The notes under the pieces were generated by a model. The model was not told the origin of the DNA, searched no databases, and was given only the letters and a program-made list of their open reading frames with translations. Positions 27,022 through 35,333 of a stretch of DNA of 64,000 nt are shown one piece after another. The DNA is from Alphaproteobacteria bacterium. Its GTDB lineage: Bacteria > Pseudomonadota > Alphaproteobacteria > Sphingomonadales > Sphingomonadaceae. Numbering within the stretch: the stretch's first letter is position 1; each line of letters opens with the position of its first letter. Location: positions 124,001 to 188,000 of the forward strand of contig JAHJIJ010000011.1 in the NCBI GenBank assembly GCA_018823325.1, read 5' to 3'. The translations under genes were made by a program, and so were the position numbers.

Positions 27022-27960
27022 TTATCGCCCCGGCTCGGTGACGACGCTGCGGTCGGCGGGCGGCGCTTCGCCATCGAGCTGGACCAGATAATCCGTTGCC
27101 TGACGGGCAATATCGCTGTCTCGCGCGGCGAGTTCCTGCGCGCGGCTGAAAGCGGCGCGGGCGCCTGCATCATTGCCGGAGAGCGCGAGAATGACGCCTT
27201 GCTCCAGCGCGACGGCGGCATCATTGCGAGCGCGGGTCGCGGCTTCCTCAATATGGAGCCGGGCCAGCGGCAGATCGTCCATGCGCCGCGCTAGCGTAGC
27301 CGAAAGCAGCCATGCGAGCGGATCGGCAGCGGCGAGAACGACGGCCTGATCGAGATCGGCGCGGGCGCCTTTCAGATCATCGGTAGCGACGCGGGCACGG
27401 GCGCGATCGAGGTGAATTTCGCCGGTGGCGAGCGTACGCGGCAGCGGGCGGGAGAGCGCCGCATCCAACGCGCGCAGGGCGCGGGCGGGCTCGCCGGCGA
27501 TCAGCGCGGCATTGCCGGCCTGCGACCAGAGCCGGGCCTGCGTGACGGCATCCAGATCGCGAAAGGCTGCGCCATCCTCGAAGGCTTTTGCGGCCTCGCT
27601 CCAGCGCCCATCCTGCCCGAGCGCATAGCCCCGGCATTGCGCGGCATAGGCGCCGCCGTCGGTCTGCGCCCAAGCCTCCGCTTCCTTGATCCCGTCTGCC
27701 GGATTGGCATTGGCGCGCTCAAGACAGGTCGCAAGACGCGCGGCAATGGCTGGAGGCACGACAGCGGCAAGGCTTTGCTGATCATTGCCGTCTTGCCCCT
27801 CGGCGGGGACCTGCTCGATCCACGGGCGCTGTGCTTTCTGCTCGGCTTCGGCGCGGCGCAGTTCATCCCGGCGGCGCAGCAGCGCCTCGATCTCGGGATC
27901 GTGCTGCGGCACGCCGGCCTGAGCGAGTTGAGCAAGCGAGAGAGCGATAGCAGCAAGCAT
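27022..27960 (-). CDS. Secreted TPR-like protein, unknown function
   Basis: About 312 residues starting at ATG 27960 with a signal peptide (LAAIALSLAQLAQAG). The rest is alanine-rich helical repeat sequence with TPR-like units (about 90-300), for example GRWSEAAKAFEDGAAF and GEPARALRALDAAL. A charged stretch RRRDELRRAEAEQKAQ precedes the repeats. It lies eight bases after the hydrolase gene on the same strand and ends near the convergent CNNM gene. A periplasmic scaffold role is the usual inference for such proteins; nothing here is specific. Confidence 0.75.
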   Translation of the reverse strand: MLAAIALSLAQLAQAGVPQHDPEIEALLRRRDELRRAEAEQKAQRPWIEQVPAEGQDGNDQQSLAAVVPPAIAARLATCLERANANPADGIKEAEAWAQTDGGAYAAQCRGYALGQDGRWSEAAKAFEDGAAFRDLDAVTQARLWSQAGNAALIAGEPARALRALDAALSRPLPRTLATGEIHLDRARARVATDDLKGARADLDQAVVLAAADPLAWLLSATLARRMDDLPLARLHIEEAATRARNDAAVALEQGVILALSGNDAGARAAFSRAQELAARDSDIARQATDYLVQLDGEAPPADRSVVTEPGR

Positions 27961-27968
27961 GGGCAGGG

Positions 27969-28724
27969 TCAGGACTCCAGGAGGCGCGTAACAGTCGCGA
28001 TCAGCAGGGCAATGTCCTGCGGGCGCGAGAGGCGATGGTCGCCATCCTTGACGAGCAGCGTCTGCACGTCGGCTGAACGGAGGCGCTCGGCAGTGCGTAG
28101 CGCGGTTTGCCAAGGCACATCGGGGTCGGCCTGGCCCTGGAGCAGGCGGACGGGGCAATCGATGGCGATCTCGCTTTCCAGCAGGCGCAAGGCCTCGCCG
28201 GACTCCCAGAAAGCGCGGGTGGTGACATAGGGCTGGTCGCCATAAGGCGTTGGCTCGATCAGTCGGCCATCGCGCTGGATGATTGCCTTTTGCGCATCAT
28301 CGAAGCCCCAATGGGTGAAATCCGGCGCGGCGGCAATGCCGACAAGGCCAGAGACGCGCGGGCCGAGATCGCGGGCCAGCAACAGAGCGAGCCAGCCGCC
28401 CATCGACGAGCCGACGAGGATGAGCGGGCCATCGGGCGCGCAGGCCTCGATCACGGAGCGGGCATCGTCGCGCCAGCTGGCGAGCGTGCCGTCCTCGAAC
28501 CGACCTTCGCTTGTCCCGCAGCCGGCATAATCGAGGCGCAGCATGGCGCGGCCCTGCGCAGCGGCCCAATCGTCCAGCGCGATGGCCTTGCTGCCCATCA
28601 TGTCCGACATGTAGCCGGGCAAGAAGACGATGGTCGGGCCGTTGCCGGGGCGATAGCGGAAGGCGAGGCGCAGGCCGGCGGCGTTGGGCGTGAAGCTGGG
28701 CGGGGTGGTGGCGTCGTCAGTCAT
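27969..28724 (-). CDS. Alpha/beta hydrolase
   Basis: A 251-residue alpha/beta-hydrolase-fold protein. The start at ATG 28724 is preferred to an upstream in-frame codon at 28790 that would run close to the preceding gene. Seen: FLPGYMSDMMGSKA (oxyanion region), LRLDYAGCGTSEGRFEDGTL, the nucleophile elbow GSSMGG, LLQGQADPDVPW with the acid aspartate, and the histidine in KDGDHRLSRP. This series matches the BEM46/YheT-like and palmitoyl-thioesterase ABHD10-type hydrolases. The substrate cannot be told. It sits between the TPR gene (eight-base gap) and the M48 protease gene (13-base gap), suggesting one operon. Confidence 0.85.
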   Translation of the reverse strand: MTDDATTPPSFTPNAAGLRLAFRYRPGNGPTIVFLPGYMSDMMGSKAIALDDWAAAQGRAMLRLDYAGCGTSEGRFEDGTLASWRDDARSVIEACAPDGPLILVGSSMGGWLALLLARDLGPRVSGLVGIAAAPDFTHWGFDDAQKAIIQRDGRLIEPTPYGDQPYVTTRAFWESGEALRLLESEIAIDCPVRLLQGQADPDVPWQTALRTAERLRSADVQTLLVKDGDHRLSRPQDIALLIATVTRLLES

Positions 28725-28737
28725 GACGCGGCCCTTA

Positions 28738-29820
28738 TCAGAAAGGGAAGCGGCTGGCAGGGGCGACGTCCTTGTCTTCCTTGCAGGCATTCACGACCGC
28801 GCGCCATTCCGCCGGGGTGAGGGCGGGTTCGTAGCGGTGGCCCTTGCGGGCTGAATCCTCGAAGGCCTTGCGACGTTCGGCGGAAATGGGGTGGGATGCC
28901 ATGAGGTTTGCCGCGCGCTCGATCTGCTCGTCCCCGGCAGGGCCGCTCAGCCGTTTGAAGAAGGCGGCGGTGGGGAGGGGCGAGATATTGGCCTCACGCA
29001 GGGCGGCGATGGAGTAGGTATCGGCGGCGCGCTCTGCATCGCGGCCGTAACTGAGCGAGAGCAGGCTGTTGACGGTGTTGCCAAGATCGCCGCCGAAGCC
29101 GCCCAGCACGATGCTGAGGCCGAACTGGCGGATGAGCGCCGTCATCGTATCGCGATTGCGCACATGGCCAATCTCATGCGCGAGGATGCCGGCCATTTCG
29201 TCGGGCGACTTGGCATCCTGAATGAGCTGATCGAACAGGAGGATGTGGCCGCCGGGCAGGGCGACGGCATTGACCATCTTCACATTGGCAATGCCGATGC
29301 GGCGGATGGGGACATCGTCGCCGAGCTTGCGTTGGAGCTTGGCGAGCGCGGCGCGGCTTTGCGGGGTTTCGCACAGGCGCCCGCCGAAATCGCCGATCAT
29401 GGCGTCGCCGAGGCGCTGCTCCCAGCTCAAGGGGATGTGCGGTGCGATCCAGTCCGGTGCGCGCAGGATGGCGTAGACGACGCCGGCAGCGACCACGGCG
29501 AAGATGGCGAGCGCACGCCACAGGCCCATGCGGTCGATCCAGCGGCCGTAGCGTGCGGGGAGCGGCAAGTGGATCGCGAAGCCCTGCGGCGGCGGGCCGG
29601 TGAAGCCCAGCCGCCAGCCATGTTTGCCGCGCAGGCCATAGATGGAGCGTCCCCCGGTGCCATCGATCGGCACAAGGTCGCCCCAGCGATGCGGGCCGCT
29701 TTCGCCACCCTCCCAGCGCAGGGTGAAGGTCTCGGCGGTCCACTCGAGACGCGGGTGATGCCGCGTCGCGCTAGTGCCATCATAATACCAGATGGTCTCG
29801 TCCGGGCCAGCCTGAGTCAT
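28738..29820 (-). CDS. M48-family zinc metalloprotease, membrane-anchored
   Basis: A 360-residue protein with one membrane helix (about residues 103-120) and a following M48 peptidase domain with HEIGHVRNRD (zinc ligands His215 and His219, catalytic Glu216) and the downstream glutamate in YGRDAERAAD. The N-terminal 90 residues form a separate domain (WYYDGTSATRHHP onward). The arrangement matches periplasmic Oma1/BepA/YfgC-like proteases. It follows the DUF898 membrane-protein gene by 15 bases, and this pairing of DUF898 and M48 genes recurs in proteobacteria, which suggests a joint envelope function. Confidence 0.9.
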   Translation of the reverse strand: MTQAGPDETIWYYDGTSATRHHPRLEWTAETFTLRWEGGESGPHRWGDLVPIDGTGGRSIYGLRGKHGWRLGFTGPPPQGFAIHLPLPARYGRWIDRMGLWRALAIFAVVAAGVVYAILRAPDWIAPHIPLSWEQRLGDAMIGDFGGRLCETPQSRAALAKLQRKLGDDVPIRRIGIANVKMVNAVALPGGHILLFDQLIQDAKSPDEMAGILAHEIGHVRNRDTMTALIRQFGLSIVLGGFGGDLGNTVNSLLSLSYGRDAERAADTYSIAALREANISPLPTAAFFKRLSGPAGDEQIERAANLMASHPISAERRKAFEDSARKGHRYEPALTPAEWRAVVNACKEDKDVAPASRFPF

Positions 29821-29835
29821 GCGTGCGATATGGGG

Positions 29836-30930
29836 CTAGATGGCGCCGATGTCGAACGCATCGGCAAGGCCCTCGCCCTGACCCGGCGCATCCGTGCTCG
29901 ACTGGGTGAGCGCCGACAGGCTGATCTCGCCGCTCGCATCGAGATGGACGATGAAGAACTTCCAGTGCCGATAGGAGAGGAAGATGAGGCCGATGCCGAG
30001 CGTGAGCACCACCAGCGCGATGTCGCCGAGGATGAGCTTGAGCCAGTCCTTCGTGCGCGCGGAGAATTGGAAGTCCAGCGTGGAGAGCGACATGCTGCTG
30101 ACGGCGACGCGGAAGAACTTGGCGTAATAAGCCAGCGCGATGAGCGGCAGCACAATATAAAAGAATAGGGCGATCAAGAAGAAGAACAGCAGAAGAGCCA
30201 CAGGGAAAGGTGAAGAATCACCTCCAGCATCTGAGGACGCTGGCTTAAACTCATAAAATGCGCCCTGCACACCGGCGTAGATGCCCAAGAGCAGCAATAG
30301 AAACGGCACGATGTAAAAGAGCAGGAAGCGCCGGAAGATCTGGCCCGGCATGGCGGCGGCGCGGAAGCGGTGGGGGCCGAAGCTCATCGCGTTCCAGCGG
30401 TCGTTCCACAGCGAGGTCATCGACCAGGGGATGAGCAGGCCGAGCGCCATCCAGCCGACGATATTGCGCCAGACATAGGACCAGCCATAGGCCCAGCCCT
30501 TGTCATTGCTGCCGCCGCGAATGCCATGCCACCAGGTGCGGCTGAGGCGATAGCGCAACATCCGCAGGCGCGCGACGCCGGCGAGATAGAAGATCACGGC
30601 GAAGGAGAGCGTGCCCAGCGCACCGGCCAGCGGCGCCTGTCCGCGCAACACCATCGCCTGCATGCCAAAGTTGAGAAACAGGAAGGGGATGCCGAACAGC
30701 ACCAGCACGATGAGGAAGCCGATCAGCAACTCAAGGCCGGTGCCGGTCCACTCCAGCCGCTCGTCGATGAAGCGGGTGCGGCTCCACAGATAGCGCCGCG
30801 TGCGGGTGGTCGCCCAGAAGCGGTAGACGCCGAGCGTGACGATAGTCAGCAGCAGATTGGTGAAGGCGATGGGGGCAAATTCCCGCCAGCTTCCCTCAAA
30901 GCCGAAAGCCTGGTCGGTCTGATCGTTCAT
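29836..30930 (-). CDS. YjgN/DUF898-family membrane protein
   Basis: A 364-residue inner-membrane protein with about six to seven hydrophobic helices and the family pattern FTNLLLTIVTLGVYRFWATTR near the N-terminus. A related pattern, MSLSTLDFQFSARTKDWLKL, precedes the last helices. The start is ATG 30930, with GGGGGA about ten bases upstream. The role is unknown in the whole family. It appears to be the first gene of a reverse-strand unit with the M48 protease, hydrolase and TPR genes (gaps of 15, 13 and 8 bases). Confidence 0.85.
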   Translation of the reverse strand: MNDQTDQAFGFEGSWREFAPIAFTNLLLTIVTLGVYRFWATTRTRRYLWSRTRFIDERLEWTGTGLELLIGFLIVLVLFGIPFLFLNFGMQAMVLRGQAPLAGALGTLSFAVIFYLAGVARLRMLRYRLSRTWWHGIRGGSNDKGWAYGWSYVWRNIVGWMALGLLIPWSMTSLWNDRWNAMSFGPHRFRAAAMPGQIFRRFLLFYIVPFLLLLLGIYAGVQGAFYEFKPASSDAGGDSSPFPVALLLFFFLIALFFYIVLPLIALAYYAKFFRVAVSSMSLSTLDFQFSARTKDWLKLILGDIALVVLTLGIGLIFLSYRHWKFFIVHLDASGEISLSALTQSSTDAPGQGEGLADAFDIGAI

Positions 30931-31005
30931 GGGCAATGGTCCCCCGGCAATTGCGGTGGCGACCAGACACCGGATGTCGCTCGCCTGTCAAGCGACGGAG
31001 AAAAA

Positions 31006-31035
31006 AGGCGGGGCGCGGAGAGGGGCGCCCCGCCT
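31006..31035 (-). terminator. Terminator of the TonB receptor gene
   Basis: Perfect 11-base GC-rich arms (31006-31016 and 31025-31035) with an eight-base loop, followed on the reverse strand by a run of six T (complement of 31001-31006). It lies just past the receptor stop codon. Confidence 0.85.
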
Positions 31036-31039
31036 GCGC

Positions 31040-33226
31040 TCACAGTGCGAGGGAGACCGTGAGGCGAACGTCACGCCCGGCGAGCGGCGCGTAATCCTTG
31101 AGCAGGGAGGCGTGCCGGCGCGCCTCGACATCGAAGATGTTGTTGGCCTGCAGGATGAAGGACAGCCGATCAGCCGCGAGTGCCGGCTTCCAGCTGAGCG
31201 AGGCATTCACGAAGGTGTAGGCGGGTGTCGTGGTTTCGCGCGCGCTCACCCGGTCCTGCTTGAAGGCATGTTCAACCTCACCGCGGACCGACCATTCGCG
31301 CGCGTCGAGCGTCACGCCGCCCAGCATCCGCAGCGGCGGAATGCGGGGGACGGGCTCGCCGCTCTCCAGCGAGGCGCGGGTGAAGTCGGCCAGACCGTCC
31401 AGCCGCAGCTCGGCGCGGCCGAAGCGGGCGGCGGTCCAGTCCGCCTGAATCTCCGCGCCATAATATTCCGCGCCGGACTGGAGATAGGCGAAGCAGGGAA
31501 ATTCCAGCTCGTCCGCACCGCTTGCCGCGAGGCAGGCGTCATCAGCGACGATGTCGTCATAAATGAACCGGTCGAACTTGTTGTAGAAGCCCGAGACCGC
31601 GACGTGGAAATTCTGCCCGCGCCCGTGCAGCGTGCCTTCGACGCCCCAACCGCGCTCCGTGCTGAAATCCGGATTGCCGAGCTCGAAGGCCTGGGTGCCG
31701 GCATGATTGCCGCGTGCGAACAGCTCGTCCGCCGTTGGAGCGCGCTCGACCCGCGAGAGATTGACGCCGATCCGCCAATCCGGAACGATCGCATAGCTGG
31801 CGCCAAGCGAGCCGGAGAAGGTGTCAAAGCTGCGGCGATATTCGGGCGAGCCGAGATCGACGTCGTCGGCGGCATCGAGGCGGCTATGCTCGTAGCGCGC
31901 ACCGGCCTCCAGCCGCAGCTTGCCGAGATCGAGCGCCTGCAGGGTGAACAGGCCCCAGGTTTCGCTATCGATGGCGGGCAGGAACTTCTCCTCGCCTTCG
32001 ATGCGGCTCTTGCGGAGTAGGAACTGGCCGCCAACGGCGCCTTCCCAGCCGCCCTGCCGCGTCTGCACGAGATCCAGTCGGGTTTCGAGCCCCTCGGCGT
32101 AGAAGCGCGTGTGCACATCCTCGCCATCGAGCGACATCTCGGCATGCTCATAGTCGGCCCAGCCGGCCCGAAGGCGGATCTGATCGAGGAGGCCGCCGCT
32201 GACATTCACCTGCGCCCGCATATCGGCGCGGGTCTGCTTCATCTGGATTTTGACTTCCTCGGCGCCGTGCTCGTGTTCGCCCTCTTCCTCATGATCCTCG
32301 TCCTCATGATCTTCATGGGTCTCGTAGCGGATCGGGAGGCCATAAGTGTATTCCGAGCGACCGACCGAAAAGCCGAGGGAGCCGCCGGAATCGATGTAGT
32401 TCAGGCCGCCGGCATAGTTCCAGCCCTCGATGGCGGAGTTGGGGATGCGGCCGCGCATCCCGGCAAGATCGCTGATCTCCGCTTCGTCGCTCTCCAGTGC
32501 TTCGGCGCGGGGCCCAGCGCCCAGAACATAGCCACCGGTGCGCAGGTCGCCGGTCTCGATCCAGCTGCCGTCGGCGTGGAAAACGAAGCCATGGCCGAGC
32601 GCGATGTCGGACTTGCCGGCCAGCGATTTCTCGCGCGCGGCGCTGCCATAGGTGCCGGTTGCCGCCAGATCGAATCCGCCCTCGGGGAGGCGGGTCGGGA
32701 TGCGCGTATCGATGACGTTGACGACGCCGCCGACAGCGGAGGATCCGTAGAGCAGCGCGGCGGGGCCGTGGAGAACCTCGATGCGATCCGCGAGCAGGGG
32801 ATTGATCGCGACGGCATGATCGACCGAGTTGGCCGACGCGTCGAAGCTGCCGATCCCGTCCGTCAGCAAGCGAATGCGATCGCCCGAGAAACCGCGCAGG
32901 ATGGGCCGGGACGCGCCGGGGCCGAAGGACGTAGACGAGACGCCGGGTTGCCGGGCGAGGGTCTCGCCAAGGCTTGGGCGAATATCGCGCGTCAGCTGGT
33001 CGCCGGTAAGAACTGAGGTTCCGCCGAGAATATCGATATGCGCGCGGGGAATGATCGCCGTCACCACCACATTTTCAGGGCGGTCGTCATGCCCATGCGC
33101 TTCGCCGGTATCCGGCGGCGGCTGGCGCTGGGCGAGGGCCGGCGCAGCAAGCAACGCGGCACTGGAAAGGAAAACGGACATGGCGGCGGTGCGCGCAAAG
33201 CGCGGGCGGAGGTGTATTGTGTTCAT
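31040..33226 (-). CDS. TonB-dependent receptor, ZnuD-like (zinc uptake)
   Basis: Outer-membrane active transporter of about 728 residues. ATG 33226 gives a signal peptide (to PALAQ). A plug domain follows (LGETLARQPGVSSTSFGPGASRPILRGF, then RIEVLHGPAALLYGSSAVGGVVNVID), and then a 22-strand barrel ending in SLAL. A loop around residues 325-350 is made almost only of His, Glu and Asp (HEDHEDEDHEEEGEHEHG), like the metal-capturing loop of ZnuD; a GEAHGHDD stretch follows the signal. Zinc specificity is inferred from this loop and overall resemblance. It is a single-gene unit with its own terminator. A possible Zur-like site overlaps the start codon (33221-33236). Confidence 0.92.
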   Translation of the reverse strand: MNTIHLRPRFARTAAMSVFLSSAALLAAPALAQRQPPPDTGEAHGHDDRPENVVVTAIIPRAHIDILGGTSVLTGDQLTRDIRPSLGETLARQPGVSSTSFGPGASRPILRGFSGDRIRLLTDGIGSFDASANSVDHAVAINPLLADRIEVLHGPAALLYGSSAVGGVVNVIDTRIPTRLPEGGFDLAATGTYGSAAREKSLAGKSDIALGHGFVFHADGSWIETGDLRTGGYVLGAGPRAEALESDEAEISDLAGMRGRIPNSAIEGWNYAGGLNYIDSGGSLGFSVGRSEYTYGLPIRYETHEDHEDEDHEEEGEHEHGAEEVKIQMKQTRADMRAQVNVSGGLLDQIRLRAGWADYEHAEMSLDGEDVHTRFYAEGLETRLDLVQTRQGGWEGAVGGQFLLRKSRIEGEEKFLPAIDSETWGLFTLQALDLGKLRLEAGARYEHSRLDAADDVDLGSPEYRRSFDTFSGSLGASYAIVPDWRIGVNLSRVERAPTADELFARGNHAGTQAFELGNPDFSTERGWGVEGTLHGRGQNFHVAVSGFYNKFDRFIYDDIVADDACLAASGADELEFPCFAYLQSGAEYYGAEIQADWTAARFGRAELRLDGLADFTRASLESGEPVPRIPPLRMLGGVTLDAREWSVRGEVEHAFKQDRVSARETTTPAYTFVNASLSWKPALAADRLSFILQANNIFDVEARRHASLLKDYAPLAGRDVRLTVSLAL

Positions 33227-33529
33227 ATGATATAACGTATCTAGAAGAAAATTGCTGCGCAAGCGAAATGTGGTTGGCGTGCATTATTCGCGGTTGATGG
33301 CGTGGTGATTTGGCAGGAGTTTTTGCGGCCTCAGCACGCCGTCACCCCGGGCTTGACCCGGGGGCCAGCTTGCCCTTTTCGCTCAGATGGTGAGGCGTAA
33401 TTTCTCCCCAAACCAGTCAATCAGCGTATCCGAAGCGTTCGCACGGTGGCCGGAAAGGAAGCTGGACCTCGGGTCAAGCCCGGGGTGACGGAGGAGATAG
33501 GTGTTCTCTTCGCGCCATGAATGACGATC
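33227..33529. other. Intergenic stretch holding an inverted-repeat element
   Basis: About 300 bases between the divergently oriented start of the TonB receptor and the end of the M23 peptidase gene. It holds the receptor's upstream region and the 151-base inverted-repeat element listed separately. I see no gene. Confidence 0.6.
33340..33490. repeat. Paired hairpin repeat element (151 bases)
   Basis: Two 30-base copies in inverted orientation (33340-33369 and 33461-33490) match at 28 of 30 positions. Each copy is itself a hairpin, CCCCGGG-CTTGA-CCCGGGG in its core. The 91 bases between them hold no credible gene. The same repeat family, with CTTGC loops, occurs at 59.17-59.61 kb around a GIY-YIG nuclease gene. 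Similar GTCAyCCCGG-type palindromes are, as I recall, common between genes in sphingomonads and other alphaproteobacteria. Confidence 0.8.
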
Positions 33530-35176
33530 TTACCGCGTCCGGCTCGTTCCGCCGCCGGCTGGCTGAACGGTCGCGGCAGGCGAATCTGCCTTGCCGGTCG
33601 CAGCCATCTGTGTCGTCTCGGCCTTTGCCGGTTCGGGTAGACCTGCGCGCAGGCGTTTCAGCTCTGCCAGGCGGCCCTTGAACGCGCGAAGCTCCGCTCC
33701 GGCGAGTTGCGCTGTCTCGGTGAACTTGACTGTGGCGGGGTTGATGGTGCGGCCATTGCGGTAGAGTTCATAGTGCAGATGCGGGCCGGTCGAGAGGCCG
33801 GTCGAGCCGACATAGCCGATCACCTGACCGCGTTTCACACGCTGGCCGGCGGCAACGGCAATGCGGCTCATATGCGCATAGCCCGAGCCGAGGCCGCCGC
33901 TGTGCTGGATCTTGACGAACTTGCCGTGGCCGCCGTGCCAGCCGGAATAGGTGACCCGGCCGTCGGTGACGGCATAGATGGGTGTACCGCTGCCCGCCGA
34001 GAAATCGAGCCCGGCATGCATGCGCCGATAGCCCAGAATAGGATGCTTGCGCATGCCATAGCCGGAGCTCTGCCGTCCATTGACCGGGCGCGCGAGCAGG
34101 CCACGACGCTCGCCGACGCCGGACGCCTCGAACCATTGGGTGCGGCCGGCCTGCGTCCAGCGCAGCATATCGATGTTCTTGCCGCTCTGCCGATCGAGGC
34201 CGGCATAAAGCAGTTCACCCGTTTCGCTCTCGCCGGTGGCAGCGCGGCGATGGGCAACGATGATGTCGAACTCATCCCCGGCGCGCAGGCCGCTGCCCAC
34301 GTTCACCTGCGCGGAAAGCACCTTCAGATAGGCCTGGATGGTCGACGGATCGGCGCCGGCGGCGCGCGCGGAGCGATACAGGCTATCGCCGACCTTGCCG
34401 CGAATGCGCAGCGGCGTGTTGTCCACCACGATGGGGATGCGGCGCAGGGCGAGGGCGCCATCCTGCCGGGTGATTTCGAGCGCAAGCTCAAGCCGTGCGC
34501 GCACGGCGAGATGATCCAGCGGACGTGCGACATTGCGATTGGGGCGGCGACCGAGCACGATGCGAACGCGCGTGCCGGGGGCGATGGTGGCGGGATCGAC
34601 GGCCTGGCGGATCAGCGCGAGTGCGGCGTCCGCATCCCTGCTGCTGACGCCTGCGCGGGAGAGGGTGTGGGCGAAGCTGTCGCCTGTGCCAAGGGCAGCA
34701 TCGAGCTCGATCTGCGGGCGCTCAGGGGTCTCGGTCAGTGGAGCGACCATGTCCGTCGGCCCCATGCGCTGCCCCGTATCCGCGCCGAGCGCCGAGGCGC
34801 TGATCATCTGCGAACGATATTGATCAAGCTGGTGACTGGGCAGGGTTGCGGGGATCGCGCCAGGAACGGTGAGAACGCCCGGGGCGGACATCACCATTAC
34901 GCCGCATAGCGAGAAGCAGGTGATCAGGCCGCGCCACCAGGTGCGGCTGCCAATATTCTGGCCGAGATCGGGTGCGAGATCGATCGTGTGCGCCCAATCC
35001 TGCACGCGATCGCGCCAGTCGCCCGAGCGCAGGGGCGCAAGCACCTTTGCGGGGCTGTTGAGCCACAAGGTGCCGGTACCAGCGCCCTGATTTGGGCTAA
35101 GCTCGATCTTCTGAAACACTAAATGCTGCGCCCCCGAAAGGCTTTTTGCCGCGCTGTTCCGGCTGCCCCAGTTCAA
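33530..35176 (-). CDS. M23-family murein peptidase with membrane anchor
   Basis: A cell-wall endopeptidase of up to 548 residues. An N-terminal cytoplasmic stretch is followed by a membrane helix (about 83-103, GLITCFSLCGVMVMSAPGVL), a long periplasmic linker with LysM-like or OapA-like segments, and a C-terminal peptidase_M23 domain (GYGMRKHPILGYRRMHAGLDF, then GPHLHYELYRNG) with the expected His/Asp and HxH zinc ligands. The start is uncertain: TTG 35176 lacks a clear ribosome-binding site, and an in-frame GTG at 35119 would shorten it by 19 residues. This matches DipM/MepM-type envelope enzymes; the cut bond is inferred from family. Confidence 0.9.
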   Translation of the reverse strand: MNWGSRNSAAKSLSGAQHLVFQKIELSPNQGAGTGTLWLNSPAKVLAPLRSGDWRDRVQDWAHTIDLAPDLGQNIGSRTWWRGLITCFSLCGVMVMSAPGVLTVPGAIPATLPSHQLDQYRSQMISASALGADTGQRMGPTDMVAPLTETPERPQIELDAALGTGDSFAHTLSRAGVSSRDADAALALIRQAVDPATIAPGTRVRIVLGRRPNRNVARPLDHLAVRARLELALEITRQDGALALRRIPIVVDNTPLRIRGKVGDSLYRSARAAGADPSTIQAYLKVLSAQVNVGSGLRAGDEFDIIVAHRRAATGESETGELLYAGLDRQSGKNIDMLRWTQAGRTQWFEASGVGERRGLLARPVNGRQSSGYGMRKHPILGYRRMHAGLDFSAGSGTPIYAVTDGRVTYSGWHGGHGKFVKIQHSGGLGSGYAHMSRIAVAAGQRVKRGQVIGYVGSTGLSTGPHLHYELYRNGRTINPATVKFTETAQLAGAELRAFKGRLAELKRLRAGLPEPAKAETTQMAATGKADSPAATVQPAGGGTSRTR

Positions 35177-35333
35177 GGCAATCTTTGTAAAGCCAAGGGG
35201 TTAAAGTCAAATAAAGACAGAAAATTGCGCCTCTCCTTGCGGTGAGTTGTGCGCAATGATCGGCCGATTGCGGAACGATCTCTATTTTCGTTCCCCGCAG
35301 CATTGAGACTTGCCGCCGGGACTGTCCCGCTCC

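Noticed and set aside
28891..30168. A 425-codon forward open frame
   Set aside because: Antisense to the M48 protease and DUF898 genes, both of which have clear motifs.
33370..33460. Possible coding sequence between the two repeats at 33 kb
   Set aside because: Only 91 bases, with no start or ribosome-binding site in a continuous frame.
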